DNA from: Lutimaribacter_A marinistellae
Lineage (GTDB): Bacteria > Pseudomonadota > Alphaproteobacteria > Rhodobacterales > Rhodobacteraceae
Direction: 5' to 3'
NCBI RefSeq assembly: GCF_042648365.1
Contig: NZ_JBHRXI010000012.1
Coordinates: 124,001 to 188,000 of the forward strand
Length of the DNA: 64,000 bases
Shown here: in pieces, positions 9,082 to 17,578 of the stretch
Layout of the letters: each line of letters opens with the position of its first letter
Position numbering within the stretch: the first letter of the stretch is position 1
Program-made: the position numbers and the translations under genes
The notes under the pieces: model-generated
Seen by the model: only the letters and a program-made list of their open reading frames with translations
What the model was told of the DNA's origin: nothing
Database searches by the model: none

Positions 9082-10932
9082 GTGTCGCCCGCCGTGTCAC
9101 ATCTTTCCTCAGTACTCGACGCCTATCGCTCGGCCTGGCAAAACCGCGTCTTTGCCGTGCCGCTCTATCTTGGGCTTCGGCTGCTCGCGCTGGCGCTCGT
9201 TGCGCCTGCCGCGGCCCTCGTGATCCGGCTGGCGGTCGCCAGTTCGGACCAGTCGGCACTGACCGATCAGGATATCGCGTGGTTCATCCTTTCGCCGTGG
9301 GGCTTTGCCGTTACGCTGATTGCGCTCAGCGTGCTGCTCGTGGCCGAAGTGCTTGGCTTTGCGGTGCTGGCCGCGGCCTTGCGGTCGGGCAAGACAGGCT
9401 CCCTTGCCGCAGGACGTGCCGGGCTGGGTCTGGTCCTGTGGCGGATGCGCGGGCTTCTTGGATTTGCCGCGCGGCTCATCCTGCGCGTTCTGGTCATCGC
9501 CGCGCCCTTTCTTGCACTTGCCGGACTGGTCGCGTGGTGGCGACTGACGGCGCATGACATCAACTATTACCTTACCGTGAAACCGCCCGAATTCGTGGTT
9601 GCGGTGGCGCTGATTGCGGCGATTCTCGCGCTTATGGCCGTGGTTCTGATCCGGCGCCTCTCGTCATGGGCGCTCGCCCTGCATCTGGTGTTGTTCGAGG
9701 CGGTGCACCCTGCCGCCGCTTTCACCGCCAGCACCGCCCGCATGCAAGGGCGGCGCGGCGCGATCCAGCGCGATATCGTCTTCTGGTTGCTCATGCGCCT
9801 TGCGCTTGCAGGTATCATCGCACTTGTTGCCTCGGGTCTGCTGGCGCTGGTGCCCCTGTCGGCGGAAACCAATCTCAAGCTCGCGCTCGGCGTGACGGTG
9901 CTGATCATCGCGCTCTGGTCGCTGGCAGGGCTGGCGCTGGCCGCGCTTGCCCTCACCGCGCTCGCCGTGCTGCTCGACGGGTATCTCGGCCGCCTGCCGG
10001 ATCGCGCCGCCGTGCCCACGACTCCACCCGGGCAGAGCTGGCTGCCCGCTGGCGTGGCAGTCGCGGTTGCGGTGCTGGCGCTTGGCATCTGGACCGGCGA
10101 CCGACTGCTGGCCGCTGCCGATGCGCAGGACCATGCCGAGGTCATCGGCCATCGCGGGGCAGCGGCAGCCGCGCCAGAGAACACCATGGCCTCGGTCCAC
10201 CGCGCGCTGGATGACGGTGCAGACTGGGTCGAGATCGACGTTCAGGAAACCGCTGACGGGATTGTCGTGGTCATCCACGATAGCGATTTCATGAAGCTCG
10301 CCGGCGTCCCGACCAAGATCTGGGATGCCCGCATGTCCGACCTGGACGAGATCGACGTGGGCAGCTGGTTTGCGCCGCAATTCGCCGAAGAGCGGGTGCC
10401 GACCCTCAGCGACGTGCTCGCCGCGGCGCGCGGACGCGCCAAGGTCATCATCGAGTTGAAGTATTACGGACATGACGAGGATCTCGAGAACCGCGTCGTC
10501 GAGATCGTCGAAGAGATGGACATGGCCGAAGATGTTGCCGTCATGTCGCTCAAGTATCCGGCGGTGCAGAAGATGCGCCAATTGCGCCCCGACTGGCGCA
10601 CCGGTGTTCTGGCCGCTACCGCTGTCGGGGATCTGACCGGGCTTGAGGGGGACTTCATCGCGGTCAGCGCGGGCCGGGTCACGCCGGCTCTTTTGCGCTC
10701 GGCCGAAACCGCGGGCAAGGACGTCTACGCCTGGACGGTGAACGACCCGCTCGAGATGTCGCGACTGCTCTCGATGGGGATCGACGGGCTGATCACCGAC
10801 GAACCGGCAATGGCAAACAAGGTGCTCGCCTTTCGGGCCGAGCTGTCGCCGACCGGGCGGCTTCTGCTGTGGCTCGCGGTTGAGCTGGGGCTTGATTTCG
10901 ACATGGACAAAACGGTCAACGAGGACCCGTGA
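9082..10932 (+). CDS. membrane-anchored glycerophosphodiester phosphodiesterase
   Basis: Hydrolyses glycerophosphodiesters to sn-glycerol 3-phosphate and an alcohol. The 616-residue protein has an N-terminal membrane domain (about residues 1-345, several hydrophobic segments, of the type found in front of many GDPD domains) followed by a GDPD TIM barrel starting at EVIGHRGAAAAAPENT. The catalytic residues expected of the family are present: His-Arg in GHRG, Glu/Asp in WVEIDVQ and the general-acid His in VVIHDSDF. The start is a GTG at 9082; a second GTG at 9094 is an alternative. The stop overlaps the GTG of the phospholipase-like gene. Confidence 0.88.
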   Translation: MSPAVSHLSSVLDAYRSAWQNRVFAVPLYLGLRLLALALVAPAAALVIRLAVASSDQSALTDQDIAWFILSPWGFAVTLIALSVLLVAEVLGFAVLAAALRSGKTGSLAAGRAGLGLVLWRMRGLLGFAARLILRVLVIAAPFLALAGLVAWWRLTAHDINYYLTVKPPEFVVAVALIAAILALMAVVLIRRLSSWALALHLVLFEAVHPAAAFTASTARMQGRRGAIQRDIVFWLLMRLALAGIIALVASGLLALVPLSAETNLKLALGVTVLIIALWSLAGLALAALALTALAVLLDGYLGRLPDRAAVPTTPPGQSWLPAGVAVAVAVLALGIWTGDRLLAAADAQDHAEVIGHRGAAAAAPENTMASVHRALDDGADWVEIDVQETADGIVVVIHDSDFMKLAGVPTKIWDARMSDLDEIDVGSWFAPQFAEERVPTLSDVLAAARGRAKVIIELKYYGHDEDLENRVVEIVEEMDMAEDVAVMSLKYPAVQKMRQLRPDWRTGVLAATAVGDLTGLEGDFIAVSAGRVTPALLRSAETAGKDVYAWTVNDPLEMSRLLSMGIDGLITDEPAMANKVLAFRAELSPTGRLLLWLAVELGLDFDMDKTVNEDP

Positions 10933-11528
10933 GACGGTACAAAACGGACAAATCGGGGGGTACCACACGGTACCCCCGCCGCCTGCGCAACGTGATGCTG
11001 GCGCTTTTTCTGCCGACCTGTGCCGTCGCCCAGTCCTGGTCGCCCGAACGCCCCGCGCATGTCGCGCTGATGGCCGCGCGAACTGCCGCCCCGCTGACCG
11101 AGTTCACCACGGACGGTTGTTCGGGCGGACTTTCGGCTGGCTGGGAACTGCTGAACCAGACATTTCCCGCCTATACCGCGACCTTGCGCGATCATCCGCC
11201 CTGGGAGGTGTGCTGCGTCAGCCATGACCGCGCCTATCACGATGCCGGGGGCGCGGTGACGGCCGCAGCCAGTCTTGCCGCCCGCGCCAGTGCCGACCGC
11301 GCCTTGAAGGCTTGTGTTCTGCGCAACGGCGAGGCGCTGAAAGGTGAGATTTCTCAACGGTTTGAGGTCGATCCAGATCACGTCGAAACAGCCTATGCCG
11401 CCATCGCTCAGGCCATGTATCTGGCCGTGCGGGTGGGCGGCGGCCCCTGTACCGGGCTGCCATGGCGCTGGGGCTATGGATTGCCATCATGCTACAGGTC
11501 GAACGTGAGGCCCCCTGCGCGCGATTGA
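10929..11528 (+). CDS. secreted phospholipase-A2-like protein
   Basis: The protein, 199 residues from the GTG, has a PLA2-type active-site arrangement: a DGCSGG loop (residues 62-67) that would bind calcium, and CCVSHDRAY (residues 95-103) equivalent to the CCxxHDxCY signature, with His99-Asp100 as the catalytic dyad. The GTG at 10929 overlaps the GDPD stop and has a GAGG box just upstream; the ATG at 10995 would put the signal peptide (MLALFLPTCAVAQS) directly at the N-terminus. The coupling to a glycerophosphodiesterase suggests sequential phospholipid breakdown. Family assignment rests on motifs only. Confidence 0.6.
   Translation: MRRYKTDKSGGTTRYPRRLRNVMLALFLPTCAVAQSWSPERPAHVALMAARTAAPLTEFTTDGCSGGLSAGWELLNQTFPAYTATLRDHPPWEVCCVSHDRAYHDAGGAVTAAASLAARASADRALKACVLRNGEALKGEISQRFEVDPDHVETAYAAIAQAMYLAVRVGGGPCTGLPWRWGYGLPSCYRSNVRPPARD
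10956..10977 (+). other. perfect 9-bp hairpin at the GDPD/PLA2-like junction
   Basis: GGGGGTACC (10956-10964) pairs perfectly with GGTACCCCC (10969-10977) across an ACAC loop. It lies 24 bases after the GDPD stop and 18 bases before the ATG at 10995. There is no run of T after it, so it is not a standard terminator. If translation starts at 10995 it is an intercistronic element; if at 10929 it lies inside the reading frame. Confidence 0.5.
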
Positions 11529-11586
11529 CGTCGTGACAGGACGGTGAGAATCCCTTATTCAGCTACAAAACACGCGAACAGGACTT

Positions 11587-11727
11587 ATGGACATGGCCGA
11601 ACACAAGCATGGCGAGATGGACATCACCACTCAGGAAAAGACTTTTGCGGGCTTCATGAAGTTCACCACGTGGTCCGTGGTGTTCTTTGTTTTCCTTGCG
11701 CTTTTCCTGCTGATCTTCGCCTCCTGA
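11587..11727 (+). CDS. aa3-type cytochrome c oxidase subunit IV
   Basis: A 46-residue protein that matches the bacterial aa3-type oxidase subunit IV family (COX4_pro_2): a short charged N-terminus containing AEHKHGEMDI and QEKTFAGFMKF, then a single membrane helix from about residue 29 to the C-terminus. It is a structural, non-catalytic part of the cytochrome aa3 complex. AGGA five bases upstream supports the ATG at 11587; the ATG at 11593 is an alternative. It stands apart from any visible ctaC/D/E genes, which is normal for this family in Rhodobacterales. Confidence 0.85.
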   Translation: MDMAEHKHGEMDITTQEKTFAGFMKFTTWSVVFFVFLALFLLIFAS

Positions 11728-11753
11728 TCGATCACATCCCATAGGGGGCACTC

Positions 11754-12371
11754 GTGCAAAAGCTTCTGATCGCCGGCGCCGCCGCGTTGACGCTTGCCGC
11801 ATGCGCCGGACCGCAAGGCCCGCAAGCCACGCCCGAGCAGATTCAGGCCGTGTCGTATCGTGACGCCGGTCCGGCCTATCTGACTCTCTATACGATGGTG
11901 AACAACCGCACCGGCAGCGGCGGGCACTCCGCACTGCTGATCAACGGCAGCCAGCGGGTGATCTTTGATCCCGCAGGGTCTTTTTACGCTGACGTGGTGC
12001 CCGAGCGTAACGACGTCCTTTACGGGATCACCCCCGCAGTCGAGAAGGCGTATCGCGGGGCGCATGCCCGCTCGACACATCATGTCGTGCGCCAGACGAT
12101 CGAAGTGACGCCCCAACAGGCCGAGATCGCCTTGCGGAGCGCGCAATCGATCGGGGCCACCGCAGGTGGGTTCTGTGCGAACGGCACGGCGCAGGTCCTC
12201 AGGCGTGTGCCCGGGTTCGAGAGCATCTCGCCCGTGATCCAGCCGACCAAGCTGATGGCGCAATTCGATGCCATCCCGGGTGTGGTGACGGACAAGTATT
12301 ACGAGGACGACGACGGCGATCTGCAGCGCGGGCTCGAACAGAACAACGCCAAGTTGAACCAGCAGGGCTAG
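11754..12371 (+). CDS. lipoprotein with possible permuted NlpC/P60-like domain
   Basis: A 205-residue lipoprotein starting at a GTG with AGGGGG upstream. The signal peptide ends in the lipobox LTLAAC, making Cys17 the lipidated residue. The mature part has GSGGHSALLIN (His58) early and GGFCANGTAQVL (Cys141) at the start of a likely helix. A His on an early strand followed much later by a helix-capping Cys is the order of the circularly permuted papain-like (YiiX/LRAT) subclass of NlpC/P60 proteins; this is a motif-level inference. The stop overlaps that of azlD on the other strand. Confidence 0.6.
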   Translation: MQKLLIAGAAALTLAACAGPQGPQATPEQIQAVSYRDAGPAYLTLYTMVNNRTGSGGHSALLINGSQRVIFDPAGSFYADVVPERNDVLYGITPAVEKAYRGAHARSTHHVVRQTIEVTPQQAEIALRSAQSIGATAGGFCANGTAQVLRRVPGFESISPVIQPTKLMAQFDAIPGVVTDKYYEDDDGDLQRGLEQNNAKLNQQG

Positions 12372-12700
12372 CCCATCAGGGCCGTTAATCCCGCAAGGGT
12401 CGCCGCACCGCTGAAGATCGCGGCGATCACGTTCTTGCTCCAGTAGCCGACGGCAAGCGTGACCAGGGCCGCCGAAATGCGCGGTAGGTTGAATTCGCCA
12501 TCCGTTGCACGAGGCCAAACCACCAAGGGCACGACGAGCGCGGGCAGGATGGCTACCGCCGTGTAGCGCAGATGCCGTAGCATCCATGGCGGCATCGTTC
12601 TGTCCCCGACGAACCCGATGAAGACGAACCGCAGCGCAAAGCTGCCGATGGCCATGCCTGCGATCACGATCCAGATCGTGCTGTCGGATATCTCGGTCAT
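12368..12700 (-). CDS. azlD: AzlD-family branched-chain amino acid exporter subunit
   Basis: A 110-residue membrane protein with about four hydrophobic segments, typical in length and sequence (start MTEISDSTIWIVIAGMAIG, then LRFVFIGF and an RYTAVAILPALVVPLVVW segment) for AzlD, the small partner of AzlC. Together the two form a branched-chain amino acid or azaleucine exporter (LIV-E type). Its ATG overlaps the azlC TGA as ATGA. Confidence 0.9.
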   Translation of the reverse strand: MTEISDSTIWIVIAGMAIGSFALRFVFIGFVGDRTMPPWMLRHLRYTAVAILPALVVPLVVWPRATDGEFNLPRISAALVTLAVGYWSKNVIAAIFSGAATLAGLTALMG

Positions 12701-13413
12701 ACCGCCGCCTTTCGCTTTTCGATCAGGTATTCGGCCTGTGCCCCGGCGATCATGCCAGCGAGCCCGGCCACAATGAGCCCGAGGTTATAGGGAATTCCCG
12801 CCGCCATCAGCGCAACGACGCAGGAGACCCCCGCCGCGACCATGTGGGCCGGTGTCCGCAGCATTGGGCCGATCATGGCCAGAAAGGCGATCGGCAGCGC
12901 GAAATCGAGACCCATGCTTTCGGGGACGCGGTTTCCAAGAACCGCACCCAGATAGGTTGCGCCGAACCAGGTCGGAACGATCGGTGCGCTGGTCCCGATG
13001 AAATACGCCATCCGTTCCGGCAGGCTCATGCTCCTGTCGGTTTCGAAACGGATGATTGACAGCGCATAGGACTGATCGACTGTCAGATAGGCTGCAAGGA
13101 TACGCTGTGGCAGGGTTGCCTGGCCGAGGTAAGGGGTCAGCGAGGCCGAATACATCGCCACGCGAAGGTTCACCGCCAGCGCCGAGATCAACACGATCAG
13201 CGTCGGCACCTGTTCCGTCATCAATTGCAGGGCCGTCAACTGTGCAGCCCCGGCAAAAACCGTGGCGGAAAAGGTCATCGTCTGAAGTAGGTCAAGCCCG
13301 GCTTCGGTTGCGAAAACGCCGAACAGCATTCCGAACGGTCCGGCCACCAAGATGAAGGGGATGGCATCCCGCGCGCCGCGCCGGAAAAAGGATTTCGGTG
13401 TGGAGAAACTCAT
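12697..13413 (-). CDS. azlC: AzlC-family branched-chain amino acid permease
   Basis: A 238-residue polytopic membrane protein with the AzlC start region (GARDAIPFILVAGPFGMLFG) and the ATVFAGAAQLTALQL segment. It forms a two-component exporter with AzlD encoded immediately downstream with a 4-base overlap. It is divergent from fdhD across 66 bases that must hold both promoters. Substrate (branched-chain amino acids) is known for the family, not shown here. Confidence 0.9.
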   Translation of the reverse strand: MSFSTPKSFFRRGARDAIPFILVAGPFGMLFGVFATEAGLDLLQTMTFSATVFAGAAQLTALQLMTEQVPTLIVLISALAVNLRVAMYSASLTPYLGQATLPQRILAAYLTVDQSYALSIIRFETDRSMSLPERMAYFIGTSAPIVPTWFGATYLGAVLGNRVPESMGLDFALPIAFLAMIGPMLRTPAHMVAAGVSCVVALMAAGIPYNLGLIVAGLAGMIAGAQAEYLIEKRKAAV

Positions 13414-13479
13414 GCGCAGCCCCTAGGTTAGGCGCGACCGGCTTACCGGCTGGCCGGAACCTGTGCAATGGGGGGAGGC

Positions 13480-14364
13480 ATGGCAAAACTTCAAAATGAT
13501 ACCGGCTATGTCATCGCGCCGGACCCGGACGCCCCGCGCCTGACGAGGGCCGTCGAAGGTATTGACCAGACGGGCGCGCCGACCCGGATTTCGGTCGTCG
13601 AGGAACGGCCCTTGACGATATTCCTCAACCGCCAGGAGATCGTCACAGCTATGACGATCGGCGATTATCCCGAATACCTTGCGCTTGGGTTCCTGCGCAA
13701 TCAGGGCATGTTGCTGGCCGATGACGTGATCTCTGGTGTCGATTTCGATGAGGAACTGGAAACCGTGGTGGTGCGGACGCAGCGGGAAACCTCGTACGAG
13801 GAGAAATTGAAGAAAAAGACGCGCACCTCGGGCTGTGCTGTCGGCACTGTGTTCGGGGACATGATGGAAGGGCTGGAAGACGTGCGCCTGCCTCAGGTCG
13901 AGCTGCGCACCTCGTGGCTGTATGCACTTGCGGCGCAGATCAACCGGACGCCGTCACTCTACCTCGAGGCGGGCGCGATCCATGGCACTGTGCTGTGTCA
14001 AAAGGATCGTCCCCTCGTCTACATGGAGGACGTGGGACGTCACAACGCGGTGGACAAGATCGCAGGCTGGATGCTGTCCGAAGGCGTGAAAGCGGGGGAC
14101 AAGATCCTCTACACCACGGGGCGTCTGACGTCGGAGATGGTCATAAAAACCGCGATGATGGGTATTCCGGTACTTGCCTCGCGTTCGGGCTTTACCGCTT
14201 GGGGGGTGGAAATCGCCCGTCAGGTAGGGCTGACGCTGATCGGGCGGATGCGCGGTCAGCGCTTTGTCTGCCTGTCCGGCGCAGAGCGTCTGTTCCGCGA
14301 CGTCGATCCGGCCAGCGTGCCGGAGGAAGACCGCAAACACCGCCGAAAAAGCGCGGCAGGGTAA
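13480..14364 (+). CDS. fdhD: FdhD, formate dehydrogenase sulfurtransferase
   Basis: FdhD moves sulfur from a cysteine desulfurase onto the molybdenum cofactor of formate dehydrogenase. The ATG at 13480 (294 residues) is preferred over the in-frame ATG at 13468 because a GGGGGAGG ribosome-binding site lies between them. The active-site loop reads RTSGCAVGT with a single Cys (about residue 119), where E. coli FdhD has a CxxC pair. VYMEDVGRHNAVDKIAGW and YTTGRLTSEMVIK are strong family signatures. It leads the mobA-mobB-moeA set and is probably the first gene of the operon. Confidence 0.92.
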   Translation: MAKLQNDTGYVIAPDPDAPRLTRAVEGIDQTGAPTRISVVEERPLTIFLNRQEIVTAMTIGDYPEYLALGFLRNQGMLLADDVISGVDFDEELETVVVRTQRETSYEEKLKKKTRTSGCAVGTVFGDMMEGLEDVRLPQVELRTSWLYALAAQINRTPSLYLEAGAIHGTVLCQKDRPLVYMEDVGRHNAVDKIAGWMLSEGVKAGDKILYTTGRLTSEMVIKTAMMGIPVLASRSGFTAWGVEIARQVGLTLIGRMRGQRFVCLSGAERLFRDVDPASVPEEDRKHRRKSAAG

Positions 14365-14374
14365 GGACCGGATT

Positions 14375-14980
14375 ATGGAAAAACCGTTGGGAGTCATCCT
14401 GGCCGGAGGTCAGGCGCGGCGCATGGGAGGCGGCGACAAAGGCGCGTTGGCGGTCGGTGGGGTTACCTTGCTTGACCGGGTGATCGACCGCCTGGGCCCG
14501 CAGGTCGACCGGCTTGTCCTGAATGCCAATGGCGATGCGGCGCGGTTTGCCGAATATGGATTGCCTGTCATTTCCGACACGCTGCCCGACTGGCCGGGGC
14601 CGCTCGCGGGCGTGTTGGCGGGTATGGAATACGCCGCCGGTGCAGGTTATCGCCACATCGTGACCGCCGCTGCAGATACGCCGTTTTTTCCGGGTGATCT
14701 GGTGGAGCGTCTTGCCCGGGCCACCGAACGCACAGGCGCGCCGATTGCACTTGCCGCCACACAGGAGGGGGGGCGGATGACACGGCATCCCACCTTCGGG
14801 CTCTGGCCCACCGCCTTGCGGGCCGATCTGCGTGTTGCGCTGGAAGACGGGTTGCGAAAGGTCGTCCTCTGGACAGACAAGCATGGTGCGGCCTCGGCGC
14901 CGTTCGATGACGAGGCGTTTTTCAACGTCAACACGCCCGACGATCTGGCCGAGGCGGAACGCCGGGCCTCTGTCGAATGA
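14375..14980 (+). CDS. mobA: MobA, molybdenum cofactor guanylyltransferase
   Basis: Transfers GMP from GTP to molybdenum-molybdopterin to give the bis-MGD precursor. The 201-residue protein begins MEKPLGVILAGGQARRMGGG, the nucleotide-binding LAGGxxxRMGG motif, and continues with WPGPLAGVLAGMEYA and the metal-binding AAADTPFF. The ATG at 14375 follows AAGGAC; the frame is open upstream into fdhD but without family sequence. The stop overlaps the mobB ATG. Confidence 0.94.
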   Translation: MEKPLGVILAGGQARRMGGGDKGALAVGGVTLLDRVIDRLGPQVDRLVLNANGDAARFAEYGLPVISDTLPDWPGPLAGVLAGMEYAAGAGYRHIVTAAADTPFFPGDLVERLARATERTGAPIALAATQEGGRMTRHPTFGLWPTALRADLRVALEDGLRKVVLWTDKHGAASAPFDDEAFFNVNTPDDLAEAERRASVE

Positions 14981-15468
14981 GGCTTTACGGCGTGACGGGC
15001 TGGAAGAATGCCGGAAAGACGGGACTGATGGAGCGTCTCGTGGCCGAGATCACCGAACGCGGATACGCGGTTTCGACCGTCAAGCATGCGCATCACGCCT
15101 TCGATATCGATCACGAAGGGCGCGACAGTTATCGCCACAGGGCAGCCGGTGCTCATGAGGTCCTGCTTGCCTCGCATCGGCGCGTGGCATTGATGACGGA
15201 GCTGCGCGGTGCGTCCGAACCGTCGTTGGAGGATTTGCTCAAGCGTCTGGCCCCGGTCGATCTTGTTCTGATCGAGGGGTACAAGACCGCGCCTCATCCC
15301 AAGATCGAAGCGTTTCGCGCCGAGGCGGGACATGAATTGATCGCGCCGCGAGATGTGACGATCCGGGCCGTGGCGAGCGACACGCCGATTGAGATCGACC
15401 GGCCGGTGTTCGCGCTGGACGATACGCGCGCCATTGCCGATTTCGTGCTGGCGGAGGTCGGGCTGTGA
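14977..15468 (+). CDS. mobB: MobB, molybdopterin-guanine dinucleotide biosynthesis adaptor
   Basis: A 163-residue P-loop GTPase-like protein that assists MobA. Walker A is GVTGWKNAGKTGLME near the N-terminus, followed by VSTVKHAHHAFDIDHEGRDS and the LVLIEGYK motif typical of MobB. It overlaps mobA by ATGA and the moeA fusion gene by GTGA, so the three genes are translationally coupled. Confidence 0.93.
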   Translation: MRLYGVTGWKNAGKTGLMERLVAEITERGYAVSTVKHAHHAFDIDHEGRDSYRHRAAGAHEVLLASHRRVALMTELRGASEPSLEDLLKRLAPVDLVLIEGYKTAPHPKIEAFRAEAGHELIAPRDVTIRAVASDTPIEIDRPVFALDDTRAIADFVLAEVGL

Positions 15469-17576
15469 GCAGGTTCGACACGATCCTCGTCATCGACTGG
15501 TCGGCGGGAAAACGCGCCCCGGCAAAACCGCGCAAGGACGCGATCTGGATCGGAAGCGCGCGAGATGGTGCGGAGCAAGAGCCGGTTTACTGCCGGGATC
15601 GGCACGAAGCCGAGGCGTGGCTCTCGGACCGGTTTGCCGTTGAGAAAGCGGCAGGGCGCCGGGTCTTGGCGGCGTTCGATTTCCCATTCGGTTACCCGAG
15701 CGGCTTTGCACGGCGGATCACCGGGAGTGATGATCCGCTGACCTTGTGGGACTGGCTCGCAGCGCGGATCACCGATACGCCCGAGGGGCAGAACAACCGG
15801 TTCGACGTCGCCTCGGAGATGAACCGACAATTCTCTGGGCAGGGACCGTTCTGGGGCAAGCCGGTCGAGGACGCTTGGCCGGACATCCCCTATCGCAAGT
15901 CCACGATCCGTTTCGATACGATTCCAGAGCGGCGCGAAGTGGACCTTGCCGCCGGAACCTCGTCGAGTTGTTTCCAGCTGTTCTTCAACCCGACCGTTGG
16001 CAGCCAGAGCCTGACCGGGTTGCCGGTGCTGTCGCGCCTGCGGCGTGACATGGGTGCAGTTGTGTGGCCGTTCGAACCGTGGCGCGAGGCAGAGATCGTT
16101 CTGGCCGAAATCTGGCCGGGTCTGATTGAACCCGCGGTCAGGGCGGAACAGGTCGACGAAATACGCGACCGCGTGCAGGTGAGGTTGCTGGCGCGCGCTC
16201 TTGCTCGGCTCGACCCCGCAGACTTGGCGCTGATGCTGGACGATACGCCAGAGGCCGCGCGCGAGGAGGCATGGATACTTGGCACGGGCCATGCCGACCT
16301 GCTGAATGAAAAAGCACGCTCGACGATCACTCCACCGCCTTTGCGCAATGATTGTTTCGCCCTTCCCGCAGGCGTCGACTGGACACCCGTTGACGAAGCG
16401 CTGGATCTGCTTCGTGCACGGCTGTCTCCTGTCACTGGTTCGGAACTGGTGCCGCTCTCTGCCGCACTGGGGCGCGTTTTGGCTGAAAACGTTGTGGCAC
16501 GACGGTCAAACCCGCCACAACCCAACACGGCGGTGGATGGATACGGTTTTTCCGGCGGGGCCAGCGAAGGGGCGAAGGTGATGCCGTTGACACTGGGCCG
16601 AGCCGCCGCGGGCATACCCTTTGACGGACAAGTCCCGGAGGGTCATGCGCTGCGCGTGCTCACCGGCGCGGCGCTTCCCGACGGTGTCGACACGGTGGTG
16701 CTCGAAGAGGACGTGCTTTGCGAAGGCGGGCAGATTGCCTTTCACGGGCCACTGAAGAAGGGGGCGAATACGCGCCGGGCGGGCGAAGATGTCGAGGCCG
16801 GCGAAACCGTGCTGACCGCAGGTCGCGTGGCCAGTCCTGCCGACCTTGCGTTGATCTCGGCCGTTGGTGTGGCCGAGGTGACTGTGCGCAGGCCCTTGCG
16901 GGTTGCCGTTCTGTCCACAGGCGATGAGTTGGTTGAGCCCGGAGAGCCAGCAGGACCGGGCCAGATATTCGATGCGAACCGGATCATGTTGATCTCGATG
17001 CTATCGCGGCTCGGGTTCATGCCGATTGATCTGGGCCGGGTACCCGATGACCGTGCGGCCTTGCGTGATCGGCTGAACACGGCGGCTGAGCAGGCGGATG
17101 CAATCCTGACCAGCGGCGGCGCCTCGGCCGGGGATGAGGATCATGTCTCGGCCCTGCTGCGAGAGGCTGGCGCGATGCAGGAATGGCGGATTGCGGTCAA
17201 GCCCGGCCGCCCACTGGCGCTGGGTCTGTGGGCGGACAAGCCGGTCTTTGGCCTGCCGGGCAACCCTGTTGCAGCAATGGTCTGCACCCTTGTATTCGCT
17301 CGGCCTGCCTTGGGTCTGCTGGCCGGGATGGGGTGGCAAGAGCCACAGGGGTTTGACCTGCCGGCGGCGTTCGAAAAGCGCAAGAAGCCGGGCCGCCGCG
17401 AATACCTGCGGGCCCGGGTACGCAACGGCCGGGCAGAGGTGTTCGCCTCGGAAGGGTCGGGCCGGATCAGCGGGTTGAGCTGGGCAGAAGGGCTGGTCGA
17501 ACTGGAGGACGGCGCGCGGCATGTGCGCCCCGGCGATCTGGTCCGGTTCATCCCCTACGCCGCATTCGGCCTTTAG
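15465..17576 (+). CDS. moeA: MoeA molybdopterin molybdotransferase with extra N-terminal DUF429-like domain
   Basis: The C-terminal part (about residues 305-703) is MoeA, which inserts molybdate into adenylyl-molybdopterin: PQPNTAVDGYGF, LSTGDELVEPGEP, LTSGGASAGDEDHV and FGLPGNPVAAMV are all present. The first ~300 residues are not part of MoeA. They start LVIDWSAGKR and have AAFDFPFGYPSGFARR and LAEIWPGL; these Asp11, Asp72 and Glu215 positions resemble the RNase-H-like DUF429 fold (inference). Standard MoeA is about 400 residues. The GTG start overlaps the mobB stop and the frame is uninterrupted, so the fusion appears genuine. Confidence 0.88.
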   Translation: MSRFDTILVIDWSAGKRAPAKPRKDAIWIGSARDGAEQEPVYCRDRHEAEAWLSDRFAVEKAAGRRVLAAFDFPFGYPSGFARRITGSDDPLTLWDWLAARITDTPEGQNNRFDVASEMNRQFSGQGPFWGKPVEDAWPDIPYRKSTIRFDTIPERREVDLAAGTSSSCFQLFFNPTVGSQSLTGLPVLSRLRRDMGAVVWPFEPWREAEIVLAEIWPGLIEPAVRAEQVDEIRDRVQVRLLARALARLDPADLALMLDDTPEAAREEAWILGTGHADLLNEKARSTITPPPLRNDCFALPAGVDWTPVDEALDLLRARLSPVTGSELVPLSAALGRVLAENVVARRSNPPQPNTAVDGYGFSGGASEGAKVMPLTLGRAAAGIPFDGQVPEGHALRVLTGAALPDGVDTVVLEEDVLCEGGQIAFHGPLKKGANTRRAGEDVEAGETVLTAGRVASPADLALISAVGVAEVTVRRPLRVAVLSTGDELVEPGEPAGPGQIFDANRIMLISMLSRLGFMPIDLGRVPDDRAALRDRLNTAAEQADAILTSGGASAGDEDHVSALLREAGAMQEWRIAVKPGRPLALGLWADKPVFGLPGNPVAAMVCTLVFARPALGLLAGMGWQEPQGFDLPAAFEKRKKPGRREYLRARVRNGRAEVFASEGSGRISGLSWAEGLVELEDGARHVRPGDLVRFIPYAAFGL

Positions 17577-17578
17577 GC

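Noticed and set aside
9664..10968. 434-codon minus-strand frame opposite the glycerophosphodiesterase
   Set aside because: Opposite a gene with all GDPD catalytic residues; no supporting start or motif.
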